NCBI RefSeq assembly: GCF_029537735.1
Contig: NZ_JARPUQ010000002.1
Coordinates: 736,240-800,239 of the forward strand
Source: Robiginitalea aestuariiviva
GTDB lineage: Bacteria > Bacteroidota > Bacteroidia > Flavobacteriales > Flavobacteriaceae
Direction of reading: 5' to 3'
Length of the DNA: 64,000 nucleotides
The translations under genes and the position numbers were made by a program. A model generated the notes under the pieces. That model made no database searches. It worked only from the letters and a program-made list of their open reading frames with translations, and was not told the DNA's origin. Shown piece after piece: positions 47,120 to 55,255 of the stretch (the first letter of the stretch is position 1; every line of letters starts with the position of its first letter).

Positions 47120-47503
47120 TTAATCCTTAACCGCAATCATGGAAATCTCCACGTTCACAAACCGCGGCAGGTTGGCCACTTCCACGGTTTCCCGGGCAGG
47201 GGCTGTCTCGGGGTCAAAGTACCCGCTGTACACGGCATTGATGCGGCTAAACTGGTTCATGTCGTTTACAAAGATGCTGGCCTTGACCACATGCTCAAAA
47301 CCAAGTCCGGCAGCCGAAAGGACCGCCTTCAGGTTATCCATGACCTGCTGGGTTTCGTCTTCAATAGAGCCGGAGACCAGCTCGCCGCTGGTCGGGTCAA
47401 GGGCAATTTGCCCGGAGAGGTACAGGGTGTTGCCGGCCATCACGGCCTGGCTGTACGGGCCTATAGGGGCCGGGGCATCGGGGGTCTGGATGATCTTTTT
47501 CAT
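47120..47503 (-). CDS. ridA: RidA family enamine/imine deaminase
   Basis: A 127-residue YjgF/YER057c/UK114 protein. IQTPDAPAPIGPYSQAV at the N-terminus, LSGQIALDP near 29, the active-site Arg in SRINAVYSGYF, and the C-terminal ARETVEVANLPRFVNVEI (Arg and Glu of the trimer-interface site) are intact. It hydrolyses reactive 2-aminoacrylate and related enamines made by PLP enzymes. The ATG at 47503 gives MKKIIQTPDA, normal for the family. It follows lptD on the same strand by 11 bp and is the last gene before the repeat region. Confidence 0.97.
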   Translation of the reverse strand: MKKIIQTPDAPAPIGPYSQAVMAGNTLYLSGQIALDPTSGELVSGSIEDETQQVMDNLKAVLSAAGLGFEHVVKASIFVNDMNQFSRINAVYSGYFDPETAPARETVEVANLPRFVNVEISMIAVKD

Positions 47504-47514
47504 CTGGGGTGGTT

Positions 47515-50226
47515 TTAGTTGAAGTTGGAGCGCTGGCTGCGGTTCTCCCATTTCAGGTCTTTCAGCACATTGGCCTTGATCCCGATAAAGAAATACCAGC
47601 GTTCAAACTGCCCGAAAGGCGTCCAGTCGAACTTCAGATTAAAGCTACCTAAATCCCGCTGAAAACGCAACTGGGTTACCCCGAATCCGCTGCGTACAAA
47701 ATCGTAGGAAGAGGAAAAGCCCACCTGCCACCGGGGCGATAATTCCACATCGCCCGTAAACATTAGCGAATGGTTCGATATCCGGCCGTCGCGGTTGGGG
47801 TTGGAGTAATTCATGGCGTATTGCAGACGAACGTTCCACGGAATGCGCGAGCCCCAGGCGGGGTTTTCCACGCTACTGGGATCCCGGTCGTCAAAGGCGC
47901 TGCGGTTAAAGTTGTCCGCCCGCCCGAACAGCCCGTCCGTACGGCCCCCGCTGGCTGCGGTATAGTTGTCGCCGGCATAGGGGTCCTCTTCCTCTTCTTC
48001 CCGCTCCCGTTCCCGGTCAAAGTCTTCGCTGCCAAAGCGGTAGCTGATATTCAGCCGGGCACTGGTCACCCGCACAATTCCGCCCCCGCTATTGATGTTC
48101 AGGGTGTTGATCCGCCGCCCGTTGTTGTCTACGGTATAGGGGTCCAGATTGGCCCCGAAGTTTACGGTCATCTTGTTGTCCAGCAGGTTCGTCCCACCCG
48201 TCATGCTCACCGGACTCAGCCTCAGGGAATCCGCCTCCAGGTTATAGCTGGTGCTGAAGTTCAGGCTGTTCAACAGGAAGATCTTTTTGGGTTCGGTTGC
48301 CGTGGAATCCCGGTCCCGTACTTTGGCTTCCAGGGTGTTGGCCAGGCTGAAGGACATGGAGCTGGACTGTTGCTGGCGGGGGGTGCCGTACAGGGTATTT
48401 TCAAAACGGGTGTAGTAGACCTCGTCTCCCGTGGTCTGGTTTACCACCTGTTCGTAATACTGGTCGAAGGATGGGGCCCATCCGTAGCTGACGCTGGGCC
48501 GCATTACGTGCCTCAGGGCCTGAATGGTCTTGTCTTCCCCGAAATTAAAAGTCCCGTACAGGGTGGTCCCGATGCTGGCGTTCAGGCTGTACTGGTTAAA
48601 GCGGTCAAATCCTTCCACGGTATCCCGCTCTATGGTCCCGGTTTCCCCGTCGTAAAAGCGAAGGGAGGTGTCCCCGGTCCAGATCTCTTCATAGCTCCCC
48701 CCCATACTCACGCTAAAATACTTGGCCACCTTGAAGTTGGTGGCAATGGGAATACGGTGGCGCGCCCCCATGCGGGCATCGTCAAACATCTTCCCGGTCA
48801 GGAAGTCTGTGGAGTTCGTGCGGATGCTGTTGCGGGCATTCAGGTCGTACTGAAAGTTGATGTTCTGCAGGGCCCCTTTCTTGATGCCGTCCCGCTTGGC
48901 AAACGGAAAAATACGCTCCATGCTGGCCTGCAGAGTGGGCAGGGTTACATCCACCACATCCGTGTTGGTATTCTGGTTGTGGGTAGCCGTAAGGCTCAAG
49001 TTTACGGAGGGGTAAGCCGGGAAGGTCTTGGAGTATGAAATGGACGAAGACAGGTTGTTTACCTGGGTGTTGGGCAGGTTTTGCTGGATCAGGGAATTCC
49101 GGTAATACTGACTGCTTCCCAGGTTGACCGAGGCCGAAAACCGGGAATTCGGGTTGGCCTTGGCGTCCTGGCTGTGGCTTACCTGTATGTTGTAGATGGT
49201 GGTGCGGGTATAGTCGGAGAAGCCTTTCTGGGAGGTCACCAGATTCTCGTACCGGAAGTTCACGTTCCCCCGGAAGCGGTATCGTTTGGCATAGACACTT
49301 TGCGCCCTAAAGCCATAACTCCCGTTGGTATACAGGTCTCCGGTCAGGGTGAGGTCCACATAATCCGAGATGGGCAGGTAGTACCCGCCATTCTGCAGGA
49401 AATACCCCCGCCGGGCGTCGTTCCCGAAGGTAGGCATCATAATCCCCGCCGTACGTCCCGTGGTGAGCGGGAAATAGGCAAAAGGCAGGGCTACGGGAGT
49501 GGGCACATCCACAATATACAGGTTGCTGAACCCGGCAATCACCTTTTTACCCGGCACCAGCTTGGCCTTGCGCACCCGGATGTAGTAATCCGGGTCCAGG
49601 GTATCTTTGGCCGTGGTAATTTTGCCTTCGCTCAGGAAGTACACCGAATCGTTTTCCTTTTTGGTCCGCTGGGCGTACACCTTCATGGACTCACTACCCA
49701 GGCGGCCCAGGCCTGCCTGTTGTTCGGTGCGGGAATTCCAAATAATGGCCTTTTCCGTGTCGAAATTAAAGCGGATGGAGTCCGGGATCACCTCGTTGGT
49801 GCCCTGTTTGAAAAAAGGCAGCTGGGTGTAGTTGCCGTCGGCATCCTTGATCCGCCCGGCGTATACCTCGTTGTTTACGTAGTCCAGTACAATTACTCCC
49901 GCCTTCAGTTCAGTATCCTGGTAGTAGATCTCGGCTTCGTTGTAGAGGTAAATGCGTTTTTTCCGCTGGTTGATGCGCACGTAATCCTTGGCCTTGTAAC
50001 GCACCTGGTCCATCAGGGTGCCGGCATTTTTGGGGAGGGTGTCGTGCAGCACCGAATCCGGGGCCTGGCCCATTTCGGTCATCAACTGGGTGAGGGGAGG
50101 AGCCGTGAGGGTATCTCCCACGGGGGCTATGGGCAGGGGCACAGGAAGGTCCTCCTGAGCCCATAAACTGCAGGATGCCAGCCAAATCAATCCCAGGAAA
50201 AGAAATAACCGTTTATTTGAAAGCAA
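47515..50226 (-). CDS. lptD: LPS-assembly outer-membrane protein LptD-like
   Basis: A 903-residue OstA/LptD protein from a TTG start (MLSNKRLFLFLGL), with signal peptide ending near LWAQ. Residues ~70-270 form the beta-jellyroll OstA domain (INQRKKRIYLYNEAEIYYQDTEL..., VPTPVALPFAYFPLTTGRTAGIMMPTFG). The rest is a 26-strand barrel. It should place lipopolysaccharide in the outer leaflet. A very acidic/basic run, DREREREEEEEDPYAG, near residue 735-750 inserts into the barrel region. It is divergent from the amidase gene, with a promoter-like box between them. Confidence 0.93.
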   Translation of the reverse strand: MLSNKRLFLFLGLIWLASCSLWAQEDLPVPLPIAPVGDTLTAPPLTQLMTEMGQAPDSVLHDTLPKNAGTLMDQVRYKAKDYVRINQRKKRIYLYNEAEIYYQDTELKAGVIVLDYVNNEVYAGRIKDADGNYTQLPFFKQGTNEVIPDSIRFNFDTEKAIIWNSRTEQQAGLGRLGSESMKVYAQRTKKENDSVYFLSEGKITTAKDTLDPDYYIRVRKAKLVPGKKVIAGFSNLYIVDVPTPVALPFAYFPLTTGRTAGIMMPTFGNDARRGYFLQNGGYYLPISDYVDLTLTGDLYTNGSYGFRAQSVYAKRYRFRGNVNFRYENLVTSQKGFSDYTRTTIYNIQVSHSQDAKANPNSRFSASVNLGSSQYYRNSLIQQNLPNTQVNNLSSSISYSKTFPAYPSVNLSLTATHNQNTNTDVVDVTLPTLQASMERIFPFAKRDGIKKGALQNINFQYDLNARNSIRTNSTDFLTGKMFDDARMGARHRIPIATNFKVAKYFSVSMGGSYEEIWTGDTSLRFYDGETGTIERDTVEGFDRFNQYSLNASIGTTLYGTFNFGEDKTIQALRHVMRPSVSYGWAPSFDQYYEQVVNQTTGDEVYYTRFENTLYGTPRQQQSSSMSFSLANTLEAKVRDRDSTATEPKKIFLLNSLNFSTSYNLEADSLRLSPVSMTGGTNLLDNKMTVNFGANLDPYTVDNNGRRINTLNINSGGGIVRVTSARLNISYRFGSEDFDREREREEEEEDPYAGDNYTAASGGRTDGLFGRADNFNRSAFDDRDPSSVENPAWGSRIPWNVRLQYAMNYSNPNRDGRISNHSLMFTGDVELSPRWQVGFSSSYDFVRSGFGVTQLRFQRDLGSFNLKFDWTPFGQFERWYFFIGIKANVLKDLKWENRSQRSNFN

Positions 50227-50238
50227 GGCGATAAATCC

Positions 50239-50246
50239 TATTTTTG
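50239..50246 (+). promoter_or_regulatory. Candidate -7 promoter box (TATTTTTG) for the amidase gene
   Basis: Exact TAnnTTTG match between lptD and the amidase gene. A second, weaker box (TAAATTTA) lies about 20 bp before the likely start at 50337. Confidence 0.4.
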
Positions 50247-50336
50247 TAAGCGATGGCTCCGAAAACCGTGGTCAAACTTACATATTTTTCACGCTGCAAC
50301 GCCTACATTAGAATAAATTTAACCCGTCCAGAATCC

Positions 50337-51566
50337 ATGATTTTGCCCGCCATTAAAGGGATACGGCATCATTTCACCCTGTCAGTTCTCCTCGTTGTCC
50401 TATCCTGCCTTACCGCTGCATCCCAGGCTGCCCGCCCTGCGGTTCCCGCGCCTTTTACGGTGGTGCTGGATGCCGGTCACGGAGGTCATGACCCCGGGAA
50501 CCTGGGCAACGGTTTCCTGGAAAAAGACATCGCCCTGAAGATTGTCCTGGCCGCAGGCCGCATCCTGGAGCAGCAGGCGGGAACCAAAGTGATCTACACC
50601 CGGGATTCGGATCGTTTTGTGGACCTCTACGTACGGGGCGAAATTGCCAACAAGGCCAAGGCGGACCTCTTTGTCTCCGTGCATTGCGATTCCCACACCT
50701 CCAATGCCAATGGCGCCGGCACCTTTGTGCTGGGGTTGCACGCCAACAAGCAGAATTTCGAAATTGCCAAAAAGGAAAACTCCGTAATCTACCTGGAGGA
50801 CAATTACGAATCCCGCTATGCGGAATACGACATCAACTCCCCGGAATCCATCATTGGCCTGACCATAATGCAGGAAGAATTCCTGGACCAGAGCATATTG
50901 CTGGGAAAACTTATGCAGGACCGCTTTACGGGCCGTCTGGGGCGCAACGACCGCAAGGTGAAGCAGGCGGGCTTTATTGTGCTGCACCAGACCTTTATGC
51001 CCAGTGTGCTGGTGGAGACCGGCTTTTTGACCAACAAGGACGAGGGCCGGTACCTGAATTCGGCCAAAGGGCAGCAGGAAATGGGCCAGGCTATTGCCAA
51101 TGCCATTTTGGAATACCGCAAATCGGTCCGTGCCGCACAGGCTCCGGTGGTGGAGCAGCAACCCGAACCCCAACCGGAAGTGTCAGAAGTCCCCGAAAAG
51201 GCTATGGAAACCCAGCCGGAGGAACCTGCCCCTGCCGAGGAGCCGGTAAAAACCCCGGCCGAAACCCCTGAAAGTGCAAAGCCTGCGGTTGACGAAGCGC
51301 AGCGGGTTACCTTTAAGGTACAACTCGCCGCTGTAAGCAAAGCCCCCGTGCTGGAGCCCTCGCGGTTTAATGGGCTGGATAACCTCTCACAGGAGTCGCA
51401 TAATGGCGTATACCGCATCCTGTACGGGAACACAGAGTCCTATGAGCAGGCCCAGCTGCTGCAGAAAAACGCGGTTCAGAAGGGGTATTCTTCGGCCTAT
51501 ATTGCCGCCTATCGCAACGGGGTTCGCATTCCCCTGGCGGAAGCCTTGAAAACCGTATCCCAATAA
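50337..51566 (+). CDS. N-acetylmuramoyl-L-alanine amidase with C-terminal SPOR-like domain
   Basis: A 409-residue cell-wall hydrolase. The ATG at 50337 gives a signal peptide (cleavage near ASQA); an upstream ATG at 50253 would add 28 residues and sits directly on the promoter box. The amidase_3 zinc site is DAGHGGHDPG (H48), E in GFLEKDIALK, H in VSVHCDSH, with catalytic E in LVETGFLTN. After a Pro/Glu-rich linker (about 265-325) comes a SPOR-like domain (FKVQLAAVSKAP to GYSSAYIAAYRNG) that would bind denuded septal glycan. It should split daughter cells. Confidence 0.93.
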   Translation: MILPAIKGIRHHFTLSVLLVVLSCLTAASQAARPAVPAPFTVVLDAGHGGHDPGNLGNGFLEKDIALKIVLAAGRILEQQAGTKVIYTRDSDRFVDLYVRGEIANKAKADLFVSVHCDSHTSNANGAGTFVLGLHANKQNFEIAKKENSVIYLEDNYESRYAEYDINSPESIIGLTIMQEEFLDQSILLGKLMQDRFTGRLGRNDRKVKQAGFIVLHQTFMPSVLVETGFLTNKDEGRYLNSAKGQQEMGQAIANAILEYRKSVRAAQAPVVEQQPEPQPEVSEVPEKAMETQPEEPAPAEEPVKTPAETPESAKPAVDEAQRVTFKVQLAAVSKAPVLEPSRFNGLDNLSQESHNGVYRILYGNTESYEQAQLLQKNAVQKGYSSAYIAAYRNGVRIPLAEALKTVSQ

Positions 51567-51591
51567 GGGATTTCCTTCCAAAAAATATTTC

Positions 51592-51599
51592 TAATTTTG
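51592..51599 (+). promoter_or_regulatory. Candidate -7 promoter box (TAATTTTG) for mlaD
   Basis: Exact TAnnTTTG match 22 bp before the TTG start at 51622, in an AT-rich gap of 55 bp between the amidase and mlaD genes. Confidence 0.45.
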
Positions 51600-51621
51600 T
51601 TGGAAACGCAAATCCATCCGA

Positions 51622-52590
51622 TTGAAACTTTCCAGGGAATTTAAGACCGGCATTATCGTCATCGGCGGCATTCTATTATTTATCCTCGGCTTTTCATACC
51701 TGAAGAGTTCGCCCCTTTTTGACGACAGTAAAATATTTTATGTGGTATACGACCACGTGGGCGGTTTGCAGACCGGGACCCAGGTGAGCATTAACGGCTT
51801 TGCCGTAGGGAAGGTAAATGATATCGGGTTCAGAGACGAAACCGGGAAGCTGGTGGTAACCTTCTCCGTGAGCAAGGACTTCGAATTTTCCCGCAACAGC
51901 GTGGCGGAGCTTTTCGATACCGGGATCATAGGGGGGAAGGGCATACAGATCCAGCCGGTTTTTGACGGGGCCCCGCCCGCCCAGGGCGGGGATACCCTGC
52001 AGGCCTCCACCCGCCCGGGGCTCACCGAACTGGTGCAGCAAAAACTCACCCCCCTCCAACTGAAGGTGGAAGGCGCGGTATCCAATGCGGATTCCCTCCT
52101 GATCAATTTCAACGACCTGCTGGATTACGACACCAAGGAAAACCTGCGCCAGAGTATTGTGGGGATGAACCGCCTGGTTACCAGCTTCCAGTCCAGCGCG
52201 GACCAGCTCAGCCGCCTGCTGGAAGACAATGGCACCGGCCTGGACAGCAGCCTGAAAAACATAGACCGCATTACGGCCAATTTTGCCCGTATTTCCGATA
52301 CCCTGGCCGATGCCGGCCTGGGGCAGGCCGTAGCCAACCTGGAATCTACCCTGGCCAGCCTGGATGCCCTTATGGCACGGATGGAAAGCGGCGATGGTTC
52401 CCTGGGCAAACTCATGAAAGACGAAGACCTGTATAACAACCTGGAGGCCTCCTCCCGGCAGTTGGAACTCCTGCTGCAGGATTTCCGGCTGAACCCCAAG
52501 CGGTATGTGAATGTTTCGGTCTTCGGGAAGAAGCAAAAGGAATACACCGTGCCGGAAAACGATCCGGCGGATCAAAACCAGCCTGAATAA
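51622..52590 (+). CDS. MlaD-family MCE-domain lipid transport protein
   Basis: A 322-residue protein starting at TTG (MKLSREFKTG, which matches Bacteroidota relatives). A transmembrane anchor at about 9-27 precedes the MCE domain (about 37-115: YDHVGGLQTGTQVSINGFAVGKVNDIGF), then a long helical tail that should form the pore needle. It moves phospholipids across the periplasm. The MlaE permease and MlaF ATPase are not adjacent. Its stop overlaps the next start as TAATG, so translation is coupled to the Fe-S gene downstream. Confidence 0.93.
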   Translation: MKLSREFKTGIIVIGGILLFILGFSYLKSSPLFDDSKIFYVVYDHVGGLQTGTQVSINGFAVGKVNDIGFRDETGKLVVTFSVSKDFEFSRNSVAELFDTGIIGGKGIQIQPVFDGAPPAQGGDTLQASTRPGLTELVQQKLTPLQLKVEGAVSNADSLLINFNDLLDYDTKENLRQSIVGMNRLVTSFQSSADQLSRLLEDNGTGLDSSLKNIDRITANFARISDTLADAGLGQAVANLESTLASLDALMARMESGDGSLGKLMKDEDLYNNLEASSRQLELLLQDFRLNPKRYVNVSVFGKKQKEYTVPENDPADQNQPE

Positions 52591-53915
52591 TGCAGCACCT
52601 GCCCAACATCCTCTTTGTGCTGGCCCTGGCGGCCGGCATCGGCTATTTCAGTCGCAATATCGGGCGCCTGGTGCGCAACATCCGGATGGGGCGGGAAGTA
52701 ACCCCGGAAGGGCCCCGTTCACAGCGCTGGGCCAACATGGCCCGCATTGCCCTGGGGCAGCAGAAGATGGTGGTACGCCCCTGGGCGGGCTTGCTGCATA
52801 TTATTGTCTATGTGGGCTTTGTGGTGATCAATATTGAAGTGCTGGAGATCGTGATCGACGGGGTTTTTGGCACCCACCGCATCTTTGCCTTCCTGGGCCC
52901 GGCCTACAATGTACTCATAGGCAGCTTTGAAGTGCTGGCCCTGCTGGTCATAGTCGCCGTGATTGCGTTTTGGATGCGGCGCAATGTCCTGCGGCTTAGC
53001 CGCTTTTGGAAACCCGAAATGAAAGGCTGGCCCAAACGGGATGCGGACTGGATCCTCTACATTGAACTGGTGCTTATGTGCCTGTTCCTCACCATGAATG
53101 CCGCAGACCTGAACCTGCAGCAGCTGGGTGCGGATCATTATACCCGTGCCGGGGCCTTCCCCGTAAGCGGGCTTATAGCCCCCTGGTTTGCCGGACTTTC
53201 GGAAGCCTCCCTGGTAGTGCTGGAGCGCGCGGCCTGGTGGCTGCACATCCTGGGCATCCTCTTTTTCCTGAATTACCTGTATTATTCCAAGCACCTGCAT
53301 ATCCTGCTGGCCTTCCCGAATACCTGGTGGGCCCGCCTGACCCCCAAAGGAGAGATGGATAACCTGGAATCCGTGCGCCGGGAGGTGGCCCTGATGATGG
53401 ACCCGGATGCGGATCCCTATGCCGCACCGGCCGAGGATGCGCCGCCCCCGGAAGCTTTTGGCGCTTCGGATGTGATGGACCTTTCCCGGGTGCAATTATT
53501 GGCCGCCTATACCTGTACGGAATGCGGGCGATGCACCAGCGAATGCCCGGCCAACCAGACCGGGAAGAAACTCTCGCCCCGCCGTATCATGATGGCCACC
53601 CGAGACCGCCTGGAGGAGGTAGGGCGCCAGCGTAATGCAAGCAAAGGGGATTGGGAACCGGATGGAAAGAAATTGCTGGACGATTACATCAGCCGGGAAG
53701 AATTGTGGGCCTGCACCACCTGCAACGCCTGTACGGAAGCCTGCCCGGTAAGCATTGACCCCTTGTCCATAATCATGGACATGCGGCGTTATCTGGTGAT
53801 GGAACAATCCGCAGCCCCCACCGAGCTGAATGCTATGATGGGGAATGTAGAAAACAATGGGGCCCCCTGGCCGTTTAACCAGATGGACCGCCTGAACTGG
53901 GCCCAGGAATCTTAA
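52590..53915 (+). CDS. Membrane-bound (Fe-S) oxidoreductase with two [4Fe-4S] clusters
   Basis: A 441-residue protein. The N-terminal half has about five hydrophobic segments with spaced His residues, resembling a NarI/HdrE-type cytochrome b. The C-terminal half has two ferredoxin motifs: CTECGRCTSECPANQ near 308-322 and CTTCNACTEACPVSID near 374-389. The layout matches the membrane (Fe-S)-binding subunit encoded with CCG-domain proteins in Bacteroidota, as here. It should pass electrons between the quinone pool and a soluble donor or acceptor. It starts inside the mlaD stop codon. Confidence 0.9.
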   Translation: MQHLPNILFVLALAAGIGYFSRNIGRLVRNIRMGREVTPEGPRSQRWANMARIALGQQKMVVRPWAGLLHIIVYVGFVVINIEVLEIVIDGVFGTHRIFAFLGPAYNVLIGSFEVLALLVIVAVIAFWMRRNVLRLSRFWKPEMKGWPKRDADWILYIELVLMCLFLTMNAADLNLQQLGADHYTRAGAFPVSGLIAPWFAGLSEASLVVLERAAWWLHILGILFFLNYLYYSKHLHILLAFPNTWWARLTPKGEMDNLESVRREVALMMDPDADPYAAPAEDAPPPEAFGASDVMDLSRVQLLAAYTCTECGRCTSECPANQTGKKLSPRRIMMATRDRLEEVGRQRNASKGDWEPDGKKLLDDYISREELWACTTCNACTEACPVSIDPLSIIMDMRRYLVMEQSAAPTELNAMMGNVENNGAPWPFNQMDRLNWAQES

Positions 53916-53930
53916 ACCCTGCTACACCCG

Positions 53931-54722
53931 ATGGAGCAATCGAAAAACATACCCACCATGGCAGACCTGGCGGCTGCCGGACGGCAGCCCGAAGTCCTGT
54001 TCTGGGTGGGGTGCGCCGGCAGTTTTGACGACCGCGCCAAGAAAATCACCAAGGCCTTTGCCGCCCTTTTGCAGAAAGCGGAAGTGGATTTTGCCGTCCT
54101 GGGGACGGAGGAGAGTTGTACCGGGGACCCGGCCAAGCGATCCGGGAATGAATTCCTTTTCCAGATGCAGGCAGCTATGAATATCCAGGTGCTCAATGGC
54201 TATGGGGTGAAAAAGATCGTGACCACCTGTCCGCACTGTTTCAATACCCTGAAAAACGAATATCCGGGCCTGGGCGGGGAATACGAGGTTATGCACCATA
54301 CGGCATTCCTGCAGGACCTGATCCGGGAAGGCCGTCTGCAAATTGCAGGGGGCACCTTTAAGGGTAAGCGCATTACTTACCACGATCCCTGTTATCTGGG
54401 CCGCGCCAATGGCATTTACGAAGCGCCCCGGGAACTTATCCGCAAACTGGATGCGGAACTGGTGGAGATGAAGCGGTGCAAGAGCCGCGCCCTGTGTTGC
54501 GGGGCCGGAGGCGCCCAGATGTTCAAGGAACCTGAGAAAGGGGATAAGGACATCAATATGGAGCGCACCGAACAGGCCCTGGAGACCCAGCCCGAGGTGG
54601 TGGCGGCTGCCTGCCCGTTTTGCAACACCATGCTCACCGACGGGGTGAAAGGCAAGGAAAAGGAACAGGAAATCAAGGTATACGACCTGGCCGAACTCCT
54701 GGCCGGGGCCGCAGACCTGTAA
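53931..54722 (+). CDS. CCG-domain (Fe-S)-binding protein (HdrB/GlpC-like)
   Basis: A 263-residue cytoplasmic protein with two cysteine-rich CCG-type modules: FWVGCAGSFDDR and CTGDPAKR...TTCPHCFNTLKNEYP in the first, and HDPCYLGRANGIY, RALCCGAGGAQMF and AACPFCNTML in the second. These bind a non-cubane or standard [4Fe-4S] cluster in heterodisulfide reductase and lactate/glycolate oxidase systems. It lies 15 bp after the membrane Fe-S subunit and should form its complex. No flavin dehydrogenase partner is adjacent, so its electron donor is unknown. Confidence 0.93.
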   Translation: MEQSKNIPTMADLAAAGRQPEVLFWVGCAGSFDDRAKKITKAFAALLQKAEVDFAVLGTEESCTGDPAKRSGNEFLFQMQAAMNIQVLNGYGVKKIVTTCPHCFNTLKNEYPGLGGEYEVMHHTAFLQDLIREGRLQIAGGTFKGKRITYHDPCYLGRANGIYEAPRELIRKLDAELVEMKRCKSRALCCGAGGAQMFKEPEKGDKDINMERTEQALETQPEVVAAACPFCNTMLTDGVKGKEKEQEIKVYDLAELLAGAADL

Positions 54723-54733
54723 CCCATTACGGC

Positions 54734-55216
54734 ATGTTAGTCCCCTTTACCGAATTGCCCGAAACGGCACGCATTTGGATCTATCAGGCGAACCGGCCCT
54801 TTACGGAAGCCGAGGCGCTTGAGGTCTCCGAAAAAACCGCAGCCTTCCTGGAGCAGTGGACGGCCCACGGCGCCTCCCTGAAAGCCGGGTTTGAACTGCG
54901 CTACAACCGGTTTATCGTGCTGGGTCTGGACCAAAGCCTACACGGTGCCTCCGGCTGCTCCATCGACGCCTCTGTGCATTTTGTCCAGCAACTGGAACAG
55001 GCCTACGGGGTTACCCTGCTGGACCGGATGAACGTTACCTTTCGGCAGGGGGAATATATCGCCTACAAGCCCCTGGCAGACTTCCGCAAACTGGCCAAGG
55101 CGCGTTCCGTAGGCCCGCAAACCGTGGTGTTTAACAACCTGGTGGCCAACAAACGCGAATATGAGGAAGACTGGGAGATCCCGGCCTCTGAAAGCTGGCA
55201 TAACCGATTTTTTTAA
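54734..55216 (+). CDS. Conserved hypothetical protein (mis-named ABC transporter ATPase in databases)
   Basis: A 160-residue cytoplasmic protein. The ATG at 54734 gives MLVPFTELPETARIWIYQANR; the longer frame reads back through the upstream gene. Conserved-looking segments are KAGFELRYNRFIVLGLDQSLHGASGCSID near 57-85 and RQGEYIAYKPLADFRK near 112-127. Bacteroidota homologues are often labelled ABC transporter ATPase, but no Walker A, Walker B or signature motif is present. It is 11 bp after the CCG-domain gene and may belong to that operon. Function unknown. Confidence 0.85.
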   Translation: MLVPFTELPETARIWIYQANRPFTEAEALEVSEKTAAFLEQWTAHGASLKAGFELRYNRFIVLGLDQSLHGASGCSIDASVHFVQQLEQAYGVTLLDRMNVTFRQGEYIAYKPLADFRKLAKARSVGPQTVVFNNLVANKREYEEDWEIPASESWHNRFF

Positions 55217-55255
55217 CCTGAAAGCCCTGGAGGGCACTACAGGCACAAAAGCGCG

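Noticed and set aside
46577-47518. Several short open frames across the kinase-ridA gap
   Set aside because: They overlap hairpins, the terminator or real genes, change frame freely, and read as low-complexity Pro/Gly/Arg peptides.
54734-55216. Calling this product an ABC transporter ATPase
   Set aside because: The common database name is not supported: there is no Walker A, Walker B or ABC signature.
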